DNA from: Orychophragmus violaceus
Lineage: Eukaryota; Streptophyta; Magnoliopsida; Brassicales; Brassicaceae
Direction of reading: 5' to 3'
Assembly (NCBI GenBank): GCA_030180135.1
Contig: CM058235.1
Coordinates: 91,736,535-91,800,534, forward strand
DNA: 64,000 nucleotides
Below the pieces are notes generated by a model. It saw only the letters and a program-made list of their open reading frames with translations, was not told the DNA's origin and made no database searches. A program made the position numbers and the translations under genes. Positions 35,189 through 47,252 of this stretch are shown here, one piece after another. How positions within the stretch are numbered: position 1 is the first letter of the stretch; every line of letters starts with the position of its first letter.

Positions 35189-36019
35189 ATCTCCCACTTG
35201 TACTGGAATCATCTATTCCTATAATCCTCTTGTCTCTATATCTCGATTTGGCATAAGGCAAGATTGGTGTCATCCTTATTAAGCCAACATCGTGTTTATC
35301 GAACTCCCGATCTCATACTGAAACATTACAAACAACTGAACTACAGTTCGTTTGAGTGCGGCCACACATTCTCTCAGTATTCAATCTTCGATAGGCCCTG
35401 AGATATTTATCTCCCGTTATACAGGAGGGACAAATCCCATCTTGTTCCATCCCTATTTCAACGCACACTTCGTGATATACTTGAACAGTGCTGTTATAGT
35501 CGCCAGTTACGGGTCGACGTTTGACAAAGTCAAAGTGTACCAATTCATATGCAAGAAAGCATGATGAAATCACGTCTAAGGACTATAATCTATAGTCGTA
35601 ATGAGAACCTCTTATGACATAGATATAACTATCTTGTAGACTTCTCATTAGCGGGTCATGTCCGATCATATGTTCACCAACATATATCTATGTGACTGAC
35701 TGCGATAATCATATCATTGGCTCCATGAAACTTAGCCAACGGTCACTTCACAATCTAGTCTCTCACGGTTGTCAGTGTCCCACTTTGACAACCTCGACTA
35801 GGGACAAAACATAATTTATGTCATATTTAACTTACAGGGTTTCATGATCAAGTCCTCAACTTGATGACCTATAATATGTCATAAACTTATTTTGGGACCA
35901 TTATTTAGATCACAATAAATAATGCTGAAATCAAATTTCATTAAACATTTCCAAAAGAATGTTTACAAAAGCGTCTTATTATAACTAAAACAAAGCTAAA
36001 ACTCCCACTAGAATCAAGA
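35189..36019 (-). other. Copia-C 3' untranslated region
   Basis: Non-coding, between RNase H and the LTR. Similar but diverged sequence is found in the 3' regions of Copia-B, -D and -E. Part of it carries ~20-nt inverted sequences, but no gene. Confidence 0.7.
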
Positions 36020-38048
36020 TTACATCTTAAGATCTCTAATGCCTACAACAGTCATATGACTCTCATGCTTAGACCTTGGGAGTGACTTGGTCAGAGGATC
36101 AGCGACATTCTCGTCTGTCGGAACTCGGCTGATCTTCACATCACCTCTATTGACGATATCACGAATCAGGTGATATCTCCTCTCCACGTGTTTGGACTTC
36201 TGGTGTGACCTGGGTTCTTTTGCCTGAGCAATGGCTCCATTGTTGTCACAAAACAAAGCCACTGGCTCCAAGATACTAGGAACCACACCAAGTTTAGTCA
36301 TAAACTTTTTGATCCAAACAGCTTCCTTTGCCGCTTCTGAAGCAGCAACATATTCAGCTTCCGTCGTGGAATCAGCTACGGTATTCTGCTTAGAGCTCTT
36401 CCAGCTCACTGCACCGCCATTTAGACAGAAGACATATCCAGATTGTGATCGGAAATCGCCTCTGTCCATCTGAAAACTCGCATCGGTGAATCCATTCACC
36501 ACAAGTTCTTCACTTCCTCCATACACCAGGAATTTATCCTTAGTGTGTCTCAAATACTTGAGAATATTCTTGACAGCTGTCCAGTGAACTTCACCTGGAT
36601 CAGATTGGTATCTACTCGTCATGCTTAACGCGTAAGCTACATCTAGACGAGTGCAGAGCATGTCATACATAATAGATCCTATTACAGAAGCATAAGGAAT
36701 CCTATTCATGCGTTCTCGCTCAGCAGGCGTTGCCGGACACTGCTTCTTGCTGAGACTAGTGCCATGAGACATCGGTATGAAGCCCTTCTTGGAATGCGGT
36801 TCTTGGAATCATGCATCATGAATCTGTGCAGCACCTTATCAATATAAGTGTCCTGGCACAATCCAATCAGCCTGTTCACTCTATCTCTGTAGATTCTGAT
36901 TCCAAGAATATACGCGGCTTCTCTCATGTCTTTCATGGAAAAACAACTTCCGAGCCAAGTCTTAACAGACTGAAGCAACAGAACGTCATTACCGAGGAGG
37001 AGTATGTCATCGACATACAGTACAAGAAATGCAATTTTGCTCCCACTAGTCTTCTTGTAAACACATGGTTCCTCTTCGTTCTTGATGAAACCAAATTGTT
37101 TTACTGCTTCATCAAAACGAAGATTCCAACTCCGTGATGCTTGCTTCAATCCATAAATAGATTTATGAAGCTTGCATACCTTCCCAGCATTCTCAGGATC
37201 GACAAAACCTTCAGGTTGTGTCATATACACATCCTCTTCCAGAATACCATTCAGGAATGCGGTTTTGACATCCATTTGCCAAATCTCATAGTCATAATGA
37301 GCGGCAATTGCTAGAAGAATCCGAATGGATTTAAGCATAGCAACTGGGGAATAGGTTTCATCATAGTCAATACCATGAATTTGCTTGAAACCTTTAGCCA
37401 CCAACCTCGCTTTGTAAATCTGTACATTACCATCCACGTCAATCTTCTTCTTGAAGACCCATTTACACTCAATGGCTTTTGCACCATTAGGTAAATCGAC
37501 CAAGGACCATACTTGGTTTTCTGACATGGATCCCATTTCGGATTTAGAGGCTCCAATCCACTTTTCGGAGTCCGGGCCCATCATTGCTTCCGCGAAGGTC
37601 GCTGGTTCGTCACTATCAATGATCATCAGATCATTTGAATTGGTCACGAGAAATCCATAGTATCTCTCGAGCTCGTGACAGATCCTTCTGGATCTGCGAA
37701 CTTCAGGCCCACAGGCGCCGGTTCCACAGAACTCTGTGGATCCAGCTGCTGCTCTTCCTCAGCAGGTTGAGCAGCCTCCTGTGTATCTTGAATTTCTTCA
37801 AGATGTACTTTACTCCCACTGTTTTTCTTAGCGAGAAACTCCCTCTCAAGAAAAGAACAGTCCCGAGCAACAAATACTTTGTTCTCAGATTGGTTGTAAA
37901 AGTAGTATGCCTTGGTTTCCCTAGGATAACCAACGAAGTAGCATTTATCTGATTTGGGTGCTAGCTTGTCGGAGATTAAACGTTTGACATAAGCCTCACA
38001 ACCCCAAATTCTCAGGAAAGACATACTAGGAACATTCCCAGTCCACAG
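36020..38048 (-). pseudogene. Copia-C pol: integrase C-term, reverse transcriptase, RNase H
   Basis: 38048-37644: integrase tail (SFLRIWGCEAYVKRLISDK, SDKCYFVGYPRETKAYYF). Frameshift near 37645. 37647-36706: RT with ATFAEAMMGPDSEKWIGA, KWVFKKKIDVDG, MDVKTAFLNG, YGLKQASRSWN and the catalytic YVDDILLLGN. Frameshift near 36790. 36772-36020: RNase H with GFTDASFQMDRGD, TTEAEYVAASEAAKEAVW and FCDNNGAIAQAK, ending KSLPRSKHESHM. Apart from these frameshifts the RT active site and RNase H acidic residues look intact. Confidence 0.9.
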
Positions 38049-38676
38049 TGTTGGAAGTTTTGGTTGATCCTGATTCAATTCTCATATTGATATCAACCTA
38101 AACATGCATTAGATCTAGGTGTTCTTATTTAGAATCATATGATCTCACCTTTTACCTGTTTGTTTTAGCGGAATTGATGAACAGGTCAGAGATCAGGGAG
38201 ATTCACCAAGGGACGAATCCTCCAAAGGCTCACACACGCAATCACAGGAAACTGGCTGCTAGACCGAGCTGAGGGAGGCGCCAGAGAGAGAGATGTTTCG
38301 CGGCTGGGTTAGGGTTGGGAGGAAGAGAGAGTTGGCTTTTAGACATTAAAAGCCTTCTCTTTCCCTTTTGGGCTTTTGGGCCCAATCTGATTAAATCCCA
38401 TTTAATCAGACCCATTAACCTTTCTCTCTTAGTACGACAAATGCCTAGCACTTTTGTCGTACTTCTGTTAATGCCGTTCCAACATTATTTCCTGCTAGCT
38501 TAAGCGTGTGACCCATATGGGATCATACAATAAAGGCAATAAGTCCAAGACTTATAGATCATGAGCGGACTCTAGCAAGCCATCATGACCCCCAGCATTG
38601 TATGACTTATGTCTGATCATTGACATACTCTTACTTTCTAGAGACAGTACCGAGATTACTGGACACAATTCCAACA
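38049..38676 (-). repeat. Copia-D 3' LTR
   Basis: 628 bp, TGTTGG...CCAACA. It lacks the TCGATCGA pair of Copia-B; in its place is an inverted repeat CTGATTAAAT...ATTTAATCAG (38388-38410). The polypurine tract follows at 38677. Confidence 0.95.
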
Positions 38677-41600
38677 ATCTCCCACTTGTACTGGAATCTC
38701 TGTATTCATAATCCTTTTGTCTCAATATCTCGATTAGTCATAAGGCAAGATTGGTGTCATCCTTATAAAGCCTAATCTTGTTCATCGGACTCTGATTTGA
38801 TACTGACAATCCAAACGACTCGGGAAAGTCCGTTTGAGCATGGCCATGCGTTTTCCAGTATTCAAATCTCCGATTGGCCTAGAGATATTCACTCCATTTA
38901 TATTGGAGGGACAAATCCCATCTTGTTCCATCACTGTAAACTACTCATTTCATGATGTACCCAAACAAGGTCCTTATAGCTATCGCAGAACGATAGCGTT
39001 AGACAATGATCAAAGTGCATCAGTCCATATGCAGTCACATGCATGCGAACTCAGGTCTAAGGACTATACTCTATAGTCGTAGTAAGAATCTCTTATGACA
39101 CAAATATAAATATCCTGAAGAGTTCTTATAAGCGGGTCTTGTCCGGTCGTATGTTCCCAACATACACCTATGTACTGACTTTGATGCCGTGCATCTATGA
39201 CACACTGAGACTTTGTCATAAGTCACGTACCAATCCAGTCTCACATGGTTGTTGGTGTTCCAGTTTCAACAACCTTCGACTAGGGACATGATGATATAAA
39301 ACATTTATCAAATATAGGATCTCATGATCAAGCTAAATGACTTCGATGACTCAAGATCAAATCATTTACTTCGATGACCTATAAAATGGTTCATATCATT
39401 TTGGAACGATTATTTCATCACAGTTAAAATAATCTTGAAATAATAATTTCATTATTAAACATCTCAAATGTTTTACAAGAACATATCAATAACTAAATAA
39501 AGCCCTTTACTAACTCCCACTGAAATTAAGACTACATCTTAACTTCACTTATCCTACAGCTACAGTCCGTGACTCGTGCTTAGGGCTAAGGAGTGGCTTC
39601 GTTAACAGATTAGCAACGTTCTCATTTGTTGAAACTTGCTGATCTACTTAACATCTCTGTCATTTATCTCAAGGTGTTTGGACCTCTGATGTGCAGCTAG
39701 TCTCATCTATGCTGGGAATCACATCAAGTTCAGTGACGAACTCTTCTTTCCAAACAACCTCTTTCGCCGCTTTCCAAGCTGCGAAATGTTCAGTTTAAGT
39801 CATGGAGTCAGCAACAGTGCCTTGCACCGCCAGACAGACACAAGATATAACCGGACTGTGACCGGAAATCATCTTTGTCTGTTGGAAACTTGCCTTTCAG
39901 ACTCTTTTGACTTGTAGCACATCACTTTCTCCGTAAATCAAGAACTTATCCTTAGTATTCCTCAAATACTTTAGGATATTGTTTAGGAAACTTGATTCTT
40001 TGCTGGATCTGACTGGTCTTTACTTGTCTTGCTTAGCATTAAAGCAACATCAAACAAGTACGTTTCATGGCATACATGATAGATCCAATTACCGAAGCAT
40101 ATGGAATCCTATCCATGCATTTAAGCTCAGCAGTTATCGTAGGATACTGTATCTTGCTTAACTTAATGCCATGTGACATTGGTATAAAACCCTTCTTGGA
40201 TTGCTCAAAACGTGTAGGACTTTGTCAATTTAAGAATTCTGACTTTGTCCTACCAGCTCTTTTGGATCTCTATCTTTAGATCCAAAATCCAAGAACTACG
40301 TGGCTTTACCCATGTCAATCATTAAACCAACTCCCAAGCTAGTCCTTTACCGACTACAGCATTGGGACGTTATATCCGAGAATCAGTATGTCATCGACAT
40401 ACACTTTGAGAAATGCAATATTGCTCCCACTAATCTATTAGCAAAACCACAGTTCCGCTTCGTTCCTGTTCAAGTCAAAACTTTGACTACTTCAACAGAA
40501 CGAAGATTCCAACTCCGATATGTTTGCTTCCATCCATGAATGGATCGATGAAGCCAACTTACACAAAATGTAATTCTTCGGAGTCTGGGCTCACTTTCGC
40601 TTCCTAGGATTTCGCAGATTTGTCGCTTTCAATGATCATCAGATCATGCGAACATTCAATGATCATCAGGCTAAACTAATGACGAGAATTCACTCTCGGA
40701 TTAGTGACTGATTCTTTCATATCTGCGAACTTCAGGCTCCACAGGTGTAGATTCTACAGAAATCTGTAAATCCTTCCGCTGCTCTCCCTCAATAGGTTAA
40801 GCAGCCTCCTGTATTTCTCGAATTTCTTCGAGTTGTACTTTTACTCCCACTGTTCTTCTTGGAAAGTAACTTCCCTTCTTAGAAAACAGATTGGACGTAA
40901 AAGTAACAAGCCTTAGTTTCTCTAGGACAACCAGCGAAGTAGCACAACTACAAATACTCAGTAAAGACAAATTTGGATCGATTCCAATCCACATTAACGT
41001 GGTGTCTTTCAACTGATATTTGTGGAACTATTTTAGCGTAAACTTAGATATTTCTAGAGCGTTATTCTTAAAATATCATGGAAGATTCATGTGACTCATC
41101 TTTAATCATTTCTGATAAGATCTGATTCTTTCTCACAGAAACACCTCCAGGTTTTTCAGGAGAATTGAGCTGTGAAACGACTTCACACTCATTCAGATGA
41201 TCACACCATCAATGACTTAAGTATTCTCACTTTGATTTAACTCAGAGTCTTAATACTTCTGTCACTCAGATTCTATACCTCATTTTGGAACTCTTTCGAC
41301 CATGTCAAAGAATTCCGACTTGTGTCTCATCAAATGAACACAGTCTTACTCACTGAATTAATCAGTCGAGACAATGAAGTACAAGAAAATTTTCTCTGGC
41401 ATTGTTGCTCATCGGACCACATACATGAGTATGTTCAATCTCCAATAAGCCTTTGGGCCTTTCTCTAGCTCGGCTAAGATGGGCCCATTGTCTTTTGGTC
41501 CAGTAAACAGAGTTCAAGTCTCATAAGATATCGTATCAAATGAGCCCAACAGTCCATAACTATGGGATTTCTGAATCTGTCTTACTCTATGTGACCAAGA

Positions 41601-42011
41601 CTTTGTACCAAGAAAATTCAGGTTTAATTCATCAGATTTAAACCAATTCGGTATTTATGTTATATTTAGGCACTCTTTGGTTTAAGATACAAAACCCATT
41701 CCTTGAATAGGGTGCTACAATAAATATTTCATTAAGATCAAAAGAACAAAACTTGTCTTTTATCAAAATGAAAACATTCAAATTCTTACAAGAAAATGAA
41801 AAACAACTCTGCTTAAAGCAGGTACATTGTAGCAATTACTTAATACAAAACCAAGCCTCGAAGGCATCTACAAGTGAAAACCCTACGGCTGAGGCAGCTT
41901 CCAAAGCTCCTTCCAGACATGCAGTTCCACTTGTCCTTCCTTCAACGTTCTACTGTTGTTTAGGCTCTGCATATTTTCACAAATATCAGTGTCACAACCA
42001 GTATCCAATAC
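38677..42011 (-). pseudogene. Copia-D 3' UTR and pol relic
   Basis: Nearly co-linear with 24535-27915 of Copia-B, sharing the same stops and deletions. For example the short frames at 40067-40279 and 40300-40539 match 25927-26139 and 26160-26399. Near 42000 the protease motif VLDTGCDTDIC keeps its Asp but is preceded by a stop and followed by the same non-protease text as in Copia-B. No functional domain remains. Confidence 0.85.
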
Positions 42012-42872
42012 CTATAAGGTAGAACTTGAAGTAATAACATGAATACCTGAGGAAGTAGTCTCATACATTAACTTCAACTCCTCATCGTCTTCCATGAATT
42101 TTATGCAATCTCTCTTCCAATGCCCTATCTCTTTACAGTAGCAGCACTTACCAACGTAAGAGGTATCTGACTTGGGCTCAGAAGACACACGCTTGCCATG
42201 ATTTAAAATCTGGACAACTTTGTCTTCACCCTTGTCAGTACTAGGTTTCATAAACCTACCCTTCACGTTTGGCTCAACCGTCTTGAGCATATTATGCAGT
42301 TCAGTCAACGTCTTCGTTAAGCCTTTCTTGATATAGTTCCTTACGAACTTATCATAGCTTGACGGCAGTGACTGCAGAATGATCTCAGTTGCCAATTCCT
42401 GGCTAACTGGATAATCCAGTTTCCTCAGGTTATCAATGTAACCCATCATTTTACTGACATGAGGACTTACTGGATGATCATTTGGTAGCTTGCAGCTAGT
42501 GAGAGATTTAACCAACTGGTATCTCTCCACTCTTATCTGCTCCTGAAATTTTAATTTCAGGCTGCTGATCATCTCTATTGGCGACTCCATGTTCTCATAT
42601 TGCTTCCGCAAGTCTGAGTCCATTGTAGCCAATATCAGACCACGCACATCTACCTCATCATTATAATGCTTATTCCAAGCATCATATACTGCATGAGAAG
42701 CATTGGACCCGATTCTCACGGGGAGAGCTCTCTCAAGAACATAGTCCTTTCTCTCCTGTCTGAGGACTAGCCTCAGGTTCCGCGACCAAGTCAAGAAATT
42801 TGATCCGTTCAGCTTGTCCATCTCAAGGACAGACCGGATCGAGAAAGTGTTTTGATTGTTTGTGCTAGTCAT
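42012..42872 (-). CDS. Copia-D gag
   Basis: 286 codons from MTSTNNQNTFSIRSVLEMDK. Same UBN2 capsid and CCHC knuckle (CCYCKEIGHWKRDC) as Copia-B but with a deletion of about a dozen residues before GRFMKP and a stop just before the protease. It could encode capsid only. Confidence 0.85.
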   Translation of the reverse strand: MTSTNNQNTFSIRSVLEMDKLNGSNFLTWSRNLRLVLRQERKDYVLERALPVRIGSNASHAVYDAWNKHYNDEVDVRGLILATMDSDLRKQYENMESPIEMISSLKLKFQEQIRVERYQLVKSLTSCKLPNDHPVSPHVSKMMGYIDNLRKLDYPVSQELATEIILQSLPSSYDKFVRNYIKKGLTKTLTELHNMLKTVEPNVKGRFMKPSTDKGEDKVVQILNHGKRVSSEPKSDTSYVGKCCYCKEIGHWKRDCIKFMEDDEELKLMYETTSSGIHVITSSSTL

Positions 42873-44530
42873 AACTGAAAATTAAGATAAAAGGATTTTA
42901 GTTAATATGTTCAATATGATTAATCCCGTATTAAATTTAATATGATTAATCATGCATTATATTCAATAACATAAGTTACCCTCAATAGAATATAATGATT
43001 CCAAGATCCACATATAACTAAGATCAAAGTGGGCCACTGGCCGTCACCCAACCTTAGCTTATATCGGTAAGCCCTATATCGGCTAATTATATCCGTGATA
43101 TAACTCTTGGTTGTGAATCTGGGCCCGAGGCCCAATCCACTCTGATGTCTCAAGGCCCGGGACTCCCGATGGCCTAGTCAAGAAAACCGGACTATACAGT
43201 CATGTAATCATTAATGTCTGGGACTCCCAATGACATTTATGAATCACAAACCGTCTTACCCACGCAAAAGCAGACATCCTCACACTGTAAGGCCATGAAT
43301 GCAATTGAATGGGCTTTGACAGCTGACATAGCCTGGACAAGACATCCAACGCTTGATATTATTTGAGGTTCGTAGGTTTATTAAAATCATTCCCAAAATA
43401 GAAGATTACTATTTCGGGAAACTTTCTATTTATGGAAACCTACTATTTTTGGAAACTTTCTAAAATTGGAAACTTTCTAAAACCGGAAACTTTCTAACTT
43501 TAGAAATTTCTTTAAAATCCAAAACCCGCAAATTCAGAAAATTCTATTTTAAGAAACTTTCTAATTTCAAAATTTCGGAAACTTTAATTTAAAAACGACT
43601 TTATAATTTTATAAAATAGATTTTAAATTATTCTGAAGAAAGACTCAATTAACTGGCCCAATTGTTTTAACTTCTTGGCCCGAGGCCCAAGAATTGGTCC
43701 ATGTCCAAGACATGACCCAATTGTCCAATTAATTGACATAACCGGTCTGGTTCATTAAAACTGGTCTAACCAAGTTTTAATTACTACGATGACCACAATT
43801 GTCAACCGGTTATTTACTAAACCGGAATCTCTCAATTTATTTGGTCCAACCAAATCAAATTAGAAATTCCCGGTTTAGGCACTAAATCCAATATTTCTTT
43901 CGACATTGGATTTCTTATCCTGGTTTAACCAGATTTAATAAAATTATTAAAATCTGTTTATTAAACCAGAACGAAGATTTTAATTAAGTTTTGAACCGAA
44001 CCATTAACCGAACCGAACCGATTGAACCGTGAAACCCTAGCTTTCGGATCAAGCAATGATCGTCCAGCCGCAAGCCGTCAACGATCCGAGATCGAGACGA
44101 TGCGCAGGACAGCCGGGACAGCTCGGGACGGTTCACCGGGACGTTCGGGACGGCAGCTCGGGACGGGATGGTCGGGACGCACGGTCGCTCCACGATCGCC
44201 GAGCGATCAGGACGTGACGCGCGCGACAGCCGGGAAGCGATCGGGACGACGCGATCGACTCGATCCATCCGTCCGATCCGCATCCGACCGGTCCAATCCG
44301 ACCAACCGGCCATTCCTCTCGGCCGTGATCTCTAACCGGCCAAGCCGGTCGATCACCCTTGGCCAATCAACAAAACCCGAGTCATATAGCTCGGTTTTGT
44401 GATTCAAGTGTTTGTTCAGGATTTAATTCAGTTTCTTATGTGTTTTTCTTATCAGTAATGGATTCAAAACACATCTAAACAGATTAAACAACCTAAACAA
44501 TGAATCTAAACAAGAAACCTACAGAACCAA
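42873..44530 (-). other. Copia-D leader with GC-rich CGGGAC array
   Basis: Non-coding leader. 44022-44340 is strikingly GC-rich against an AT-rich background. It has CGGGACG-type repeats at about 44120-44180 whose alternate copies lie 22-23 bp apart, and CCGAACCGAACC/CCGACCGG runs nearer gag and PBS. It occupies the position of the TCGATCGA cluster in the Copia-B leader. Confidence 0.75.
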
Positions 44531-44544
44531 TGGCTCTGATACCA
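44531..44544 (-). other. Copia-D primer binding site, initiator tRNA-Met
   Basis: TGGTATCAGAGCCA on the minus strand, one base from the 5' LTR. Confidence 0.95.
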
Positions 44545-44545
44545 C

Positions 44546-45173
44546 TGTTGGAAGTTTTGGTTGATCCTGATTCAATTCTCATATTGATATCAACCTAAAC
44601 ATGCATTAGATCTAGGTGTTCTTATTTAGAATCATATGATCTCACCTTTTACCTGTTTGTTTTAGCGGAATTGATGAACAGGTCAGAGATCAGGGAGATT
44701 CACCAAGGGACGAATCCTCCAAAGGCTCACACACGCAATCACAGGAAACTGGCTGCTAGACCGAGCTGAGGGAGGCGCCAGAGAGAGAGATGTTTCGCGG
44801 CTGGGTTAGGGTTGGGAGGAAGAGAGAGTTGGCTTTTAGACATTAAAAGCCTTCTCTTTCCCTTTTGGGCTTTTGGGCCCAATCTGATTAAATCCCATTT
44901 AATCAGACCCATTAACCTTTCTCTCTTAGTACGACAAATGCCTAGCACTTTTGTCGTACTTCTGTTAATGCCGTTCCAACATTATTTCCTGCTAGCTTAA
45001 GCGTGTGACCCATATGGGATCATACAATAAAGGCAATAAGTCCAAGACTTATAGATCATGAGCGGACTCTAGCAAGCCATCATGACCCCCAGCATTGTAT
45101 GACTTATGTCTGATCATTGACATACTCTTACTTTCTAGAGACAGTACCGAGATTACTGGACACAATTCCAACA
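44546..45173 (-). repeat. Copia-D 5' LTR
   Basis: 628 bp, no difference from 38049-38676 noticed on reading. Confidence 0.95.
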
Positions 45174-46514
45174 CACAGTTCATGTGGTGTCTTTTCCACT
45201 GATTTAGATGGTACCCTATTTAGTGTAAACGCAGACGTTTCTAGAGCGTATCCCCAAAAGGATAATGGAAGATTTGAATGACTCATCATAGACCGAACCA
45301 TATCCAATAAGGTTCGATTCCTCCTATCTGACACTCCATTCCATTGGGGTGTACCAGGAGGAGTGAGTTGTGAAATAATTCCACACTCGCTCAGATAGTC
45401 GCTGAACTCTTGACTCAAGTATTCTCCTCCGCGATCCGATTGCAGAACTTTGATACTTTTGCCAAGTTGGTTCTGTACTTCATTCTTGAATTCCTTGAAT
45501 CTATCAAATGATTCTGACTTGTGTCTCATCAAATAGACATAGCCATACCTACTAAAATCATCAGTGAAGGTAATGAAGTACTTGTAATTTCCTCTGGAAA
45601 CAGTACTCATCGGCCCACATACATCAGTATGAACGAGGCCCAATAAATCACTGGCCCTTTCATTCGGTTTGTTGAAAGGGGCTCTAGCCATTTTGCCCAT
45701 CAAACAAGATTCGCATTTCTCACATGATTCAAAATCAAATGAGCCCAGAAGCCCATTTCGATGGAGCCTTTGGATGCGTTTCTCATTGATATGGCCCAAA
45801 CGACAATGCCATAAGAAAGTCGGGTTTTCGTCATTGGACTTAAACCGCTTTGTATTTATGTTAAAGACATGCATTTTTTGGTTTAAAACATATAACCCAT
45901 TATCTAATGGGGCGCTACCATAATACGTACCATCACGATTAAAAGAACAAACTTTATTCTTAACAGCAAAATCAAAACTTTCCAAATCCAAAACGGAAAC
46001 TGAAATTATGTTTCTGCTTATCGCAGGTACAAAGTAGCAATTATTTAAAATTAAAACCATGCCCGAAGATAAGGACAACTCGTAGGTGCCTACGGCCAGT
46101 GTAGCAACCTTAGCTCCATTCCCGACCCGTAGCTCCACTTGTCCTTTCTTCAGCGTCCTACTATTTCTTAGTGCCTGCACATCAGTACAAATATGAGCAC
46201 CGCAGCCGGTATCCAATACCCACGAAGTAGAACTAGAAGACATAACATTAAGTTCGATAACATAAATACCTGAGTCAGACGCATCATACGTCTTGTTCAG
46301 CTTCTTGTAATCTTCCATGAACTTCTTGCAGTCTCTCTTCCAATGCCCTAACTGCTTGCAGTAGTTGCACTTATCCTCAGGAGAAGGCCCGAATTTGGGC
46401 TTCGGCTTGGGCTTGTCCTGACTCTCAGTCTGGACAACTTGGGCCTTTCCCTTATCCTTCTTAGGTTTCTTAAACCTTTTACCCCCTTGTACCATCAGTA
46501 CGCTGGGAGTTGCC
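45174..46514 (-). pseudogene. Copia-C gag end, protease and integrase core
   Basis: One long open frame cut at both ends by insertions. CCHC knuckle CNYCKQLGHWKRDC, protease WVLDTGCGAHICTD, gag_pre-integrs zinc region LWHCRLGHINEKRIQ ... CEKCESCLMGK, integrase core with HTDVCGPMS and SDRGGEYLS. At the third catalytic position, 36 residues after the second Asp, it reads GVSDRRNRT instead of the usual Glu. Otherwise well preserved. The last few codons of the apparent frame are Copia-D LTR sequence. Confidence 0.9.
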
Positions 46515-46779
46515 TGTTGGGAATGTCCTGAAATCTATTGTACTTGCTCTTGAGTAAAAGTCGTACTGTCGAGATAAGACAATCATATGACACTGGGAAG
46601 TCGTAATGCTTTGCTAGAAGCCACTTATGATCAATGAGTTGAGAACTCATTGCTAGTGTTATATGATCCTACAGGGTCACACACCTAAGCAAACTGGACG
46701 TAGTATATGAGGTTGATCATTAATGTAATGATCGGGTGAATGCATATTTGATATGCATTCAATACAAAGTTTCTGGACA

Positions 46780-46858
46780 GTGTCGATCGACACAATAAGT
46801 GTGTCGGTCGACACAGATCGACAGTGTCGATCGACACAAAGAGTATGTCGGTCGACAC
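46780..46858. promoter_or_regulatory. Double palindrome pair in Copia-E U3
   Basis: GTGTCGATCGACAC (46780), GTGTCGGTCGACAC (46801), GTGTCGATCGACAC (46824), ATGTCGGTCGACAC (46845). Each pair is 21 bp apart and the pairs are offset by 44 bp. In each pair the first centre is ATCGAT-like and the second GTCGAC-like with G. Conserved in the 3' LTR at 52776, 52797, 52820 and 52841, with one change. Confidence 0.85.
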
Positions 46859-46917
46859 GACTCGCGGATTACCAGATTAATTCGGTTTAATCGTTGGTCA
46901 ATTCCGTTGTGGTTTAA

Positions 46918-46945
46918 GTCGACATATATAAGATATATGGTCGAC
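46918..46945 (+). promoter_or_regulatory. TATA box embedded in a GTCGAC-flanked inverted repeat
   Basis: GTCGAC at 46918 and again at 46940 flank ATATATAAGATATATG, so the TATA box lies in a nearly symmetrical hairpin-like sequence. The same arrangement is in the 3' LTR near 52914-52941. Confidence 0.6.
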
Positions 46946-47239
46946 CTAAACTCGATCTTAACCTAATTTACAGCCACCAGAAAAGAAACAGAAACCTCTT
47001 GAGAGATCTGATCTCCAAAGGCACTAGCATCCCTTCTGTTCAGTTTATGTGAGTGTGGATACCAGTAGAGGCGCAACATTTGAGGTGCTCTAGATCTCGA
47101 TTATCTGCAAATCTTCCGCTGCTTAATCACCAGGTAATTCTGAGATCCCAATGATTCAATTACATGAACCCTATATCCTAGGCTTGGAATCAGACCAGGG
47201 TTGCCTAATTGGATTAGGAACTGCTAGAAATTCCTTCAG

Positions 47240-47252
47240 TGGTATCAGAGCC
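47240..47252 (+). other. Copia-E primer binding site, initiator tRNA-Met
   Basis: TGGTATCAGAGCC one base after the 5' LTR. Confidence 0.95.

Larger units (their letters stand above)
38049..45173 (-). mobile_element. Copia-D: young sister of Copia-B inside Copia-C
   Basis: 7125 bp with two 628-bp LTRs that look identical, and a perfect CACAG duplication (38044-38048 and 45174-45178). The internal region is a close relative of Copia-B from gag to the 3' UTR, including the same dead pol. The LTR middle and the leader differ in exactly the segments that hold the palindromes in Copia-B. Confidence 0.95.
46515..47238 (+). repeat. Copia-E 5' LTR
   Basis: 724 bp, TGTTGGGAATG...TTCCTTCA. Two palindrome pairs (46780/46801 and 46824/46845), then TATATAAGATATAT as TATA box about 70 bp downstream. 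A few substitutions separate it from the 3' LTR. Confidence 0.95.

Noticed and set aside
44022..44407. Long GC-rich ORFs on both strands
   Set aside because: The Copia-D leader is GC-rich, so stops are rare. No domain is recognisable and no equivalent exists in Copia-B.
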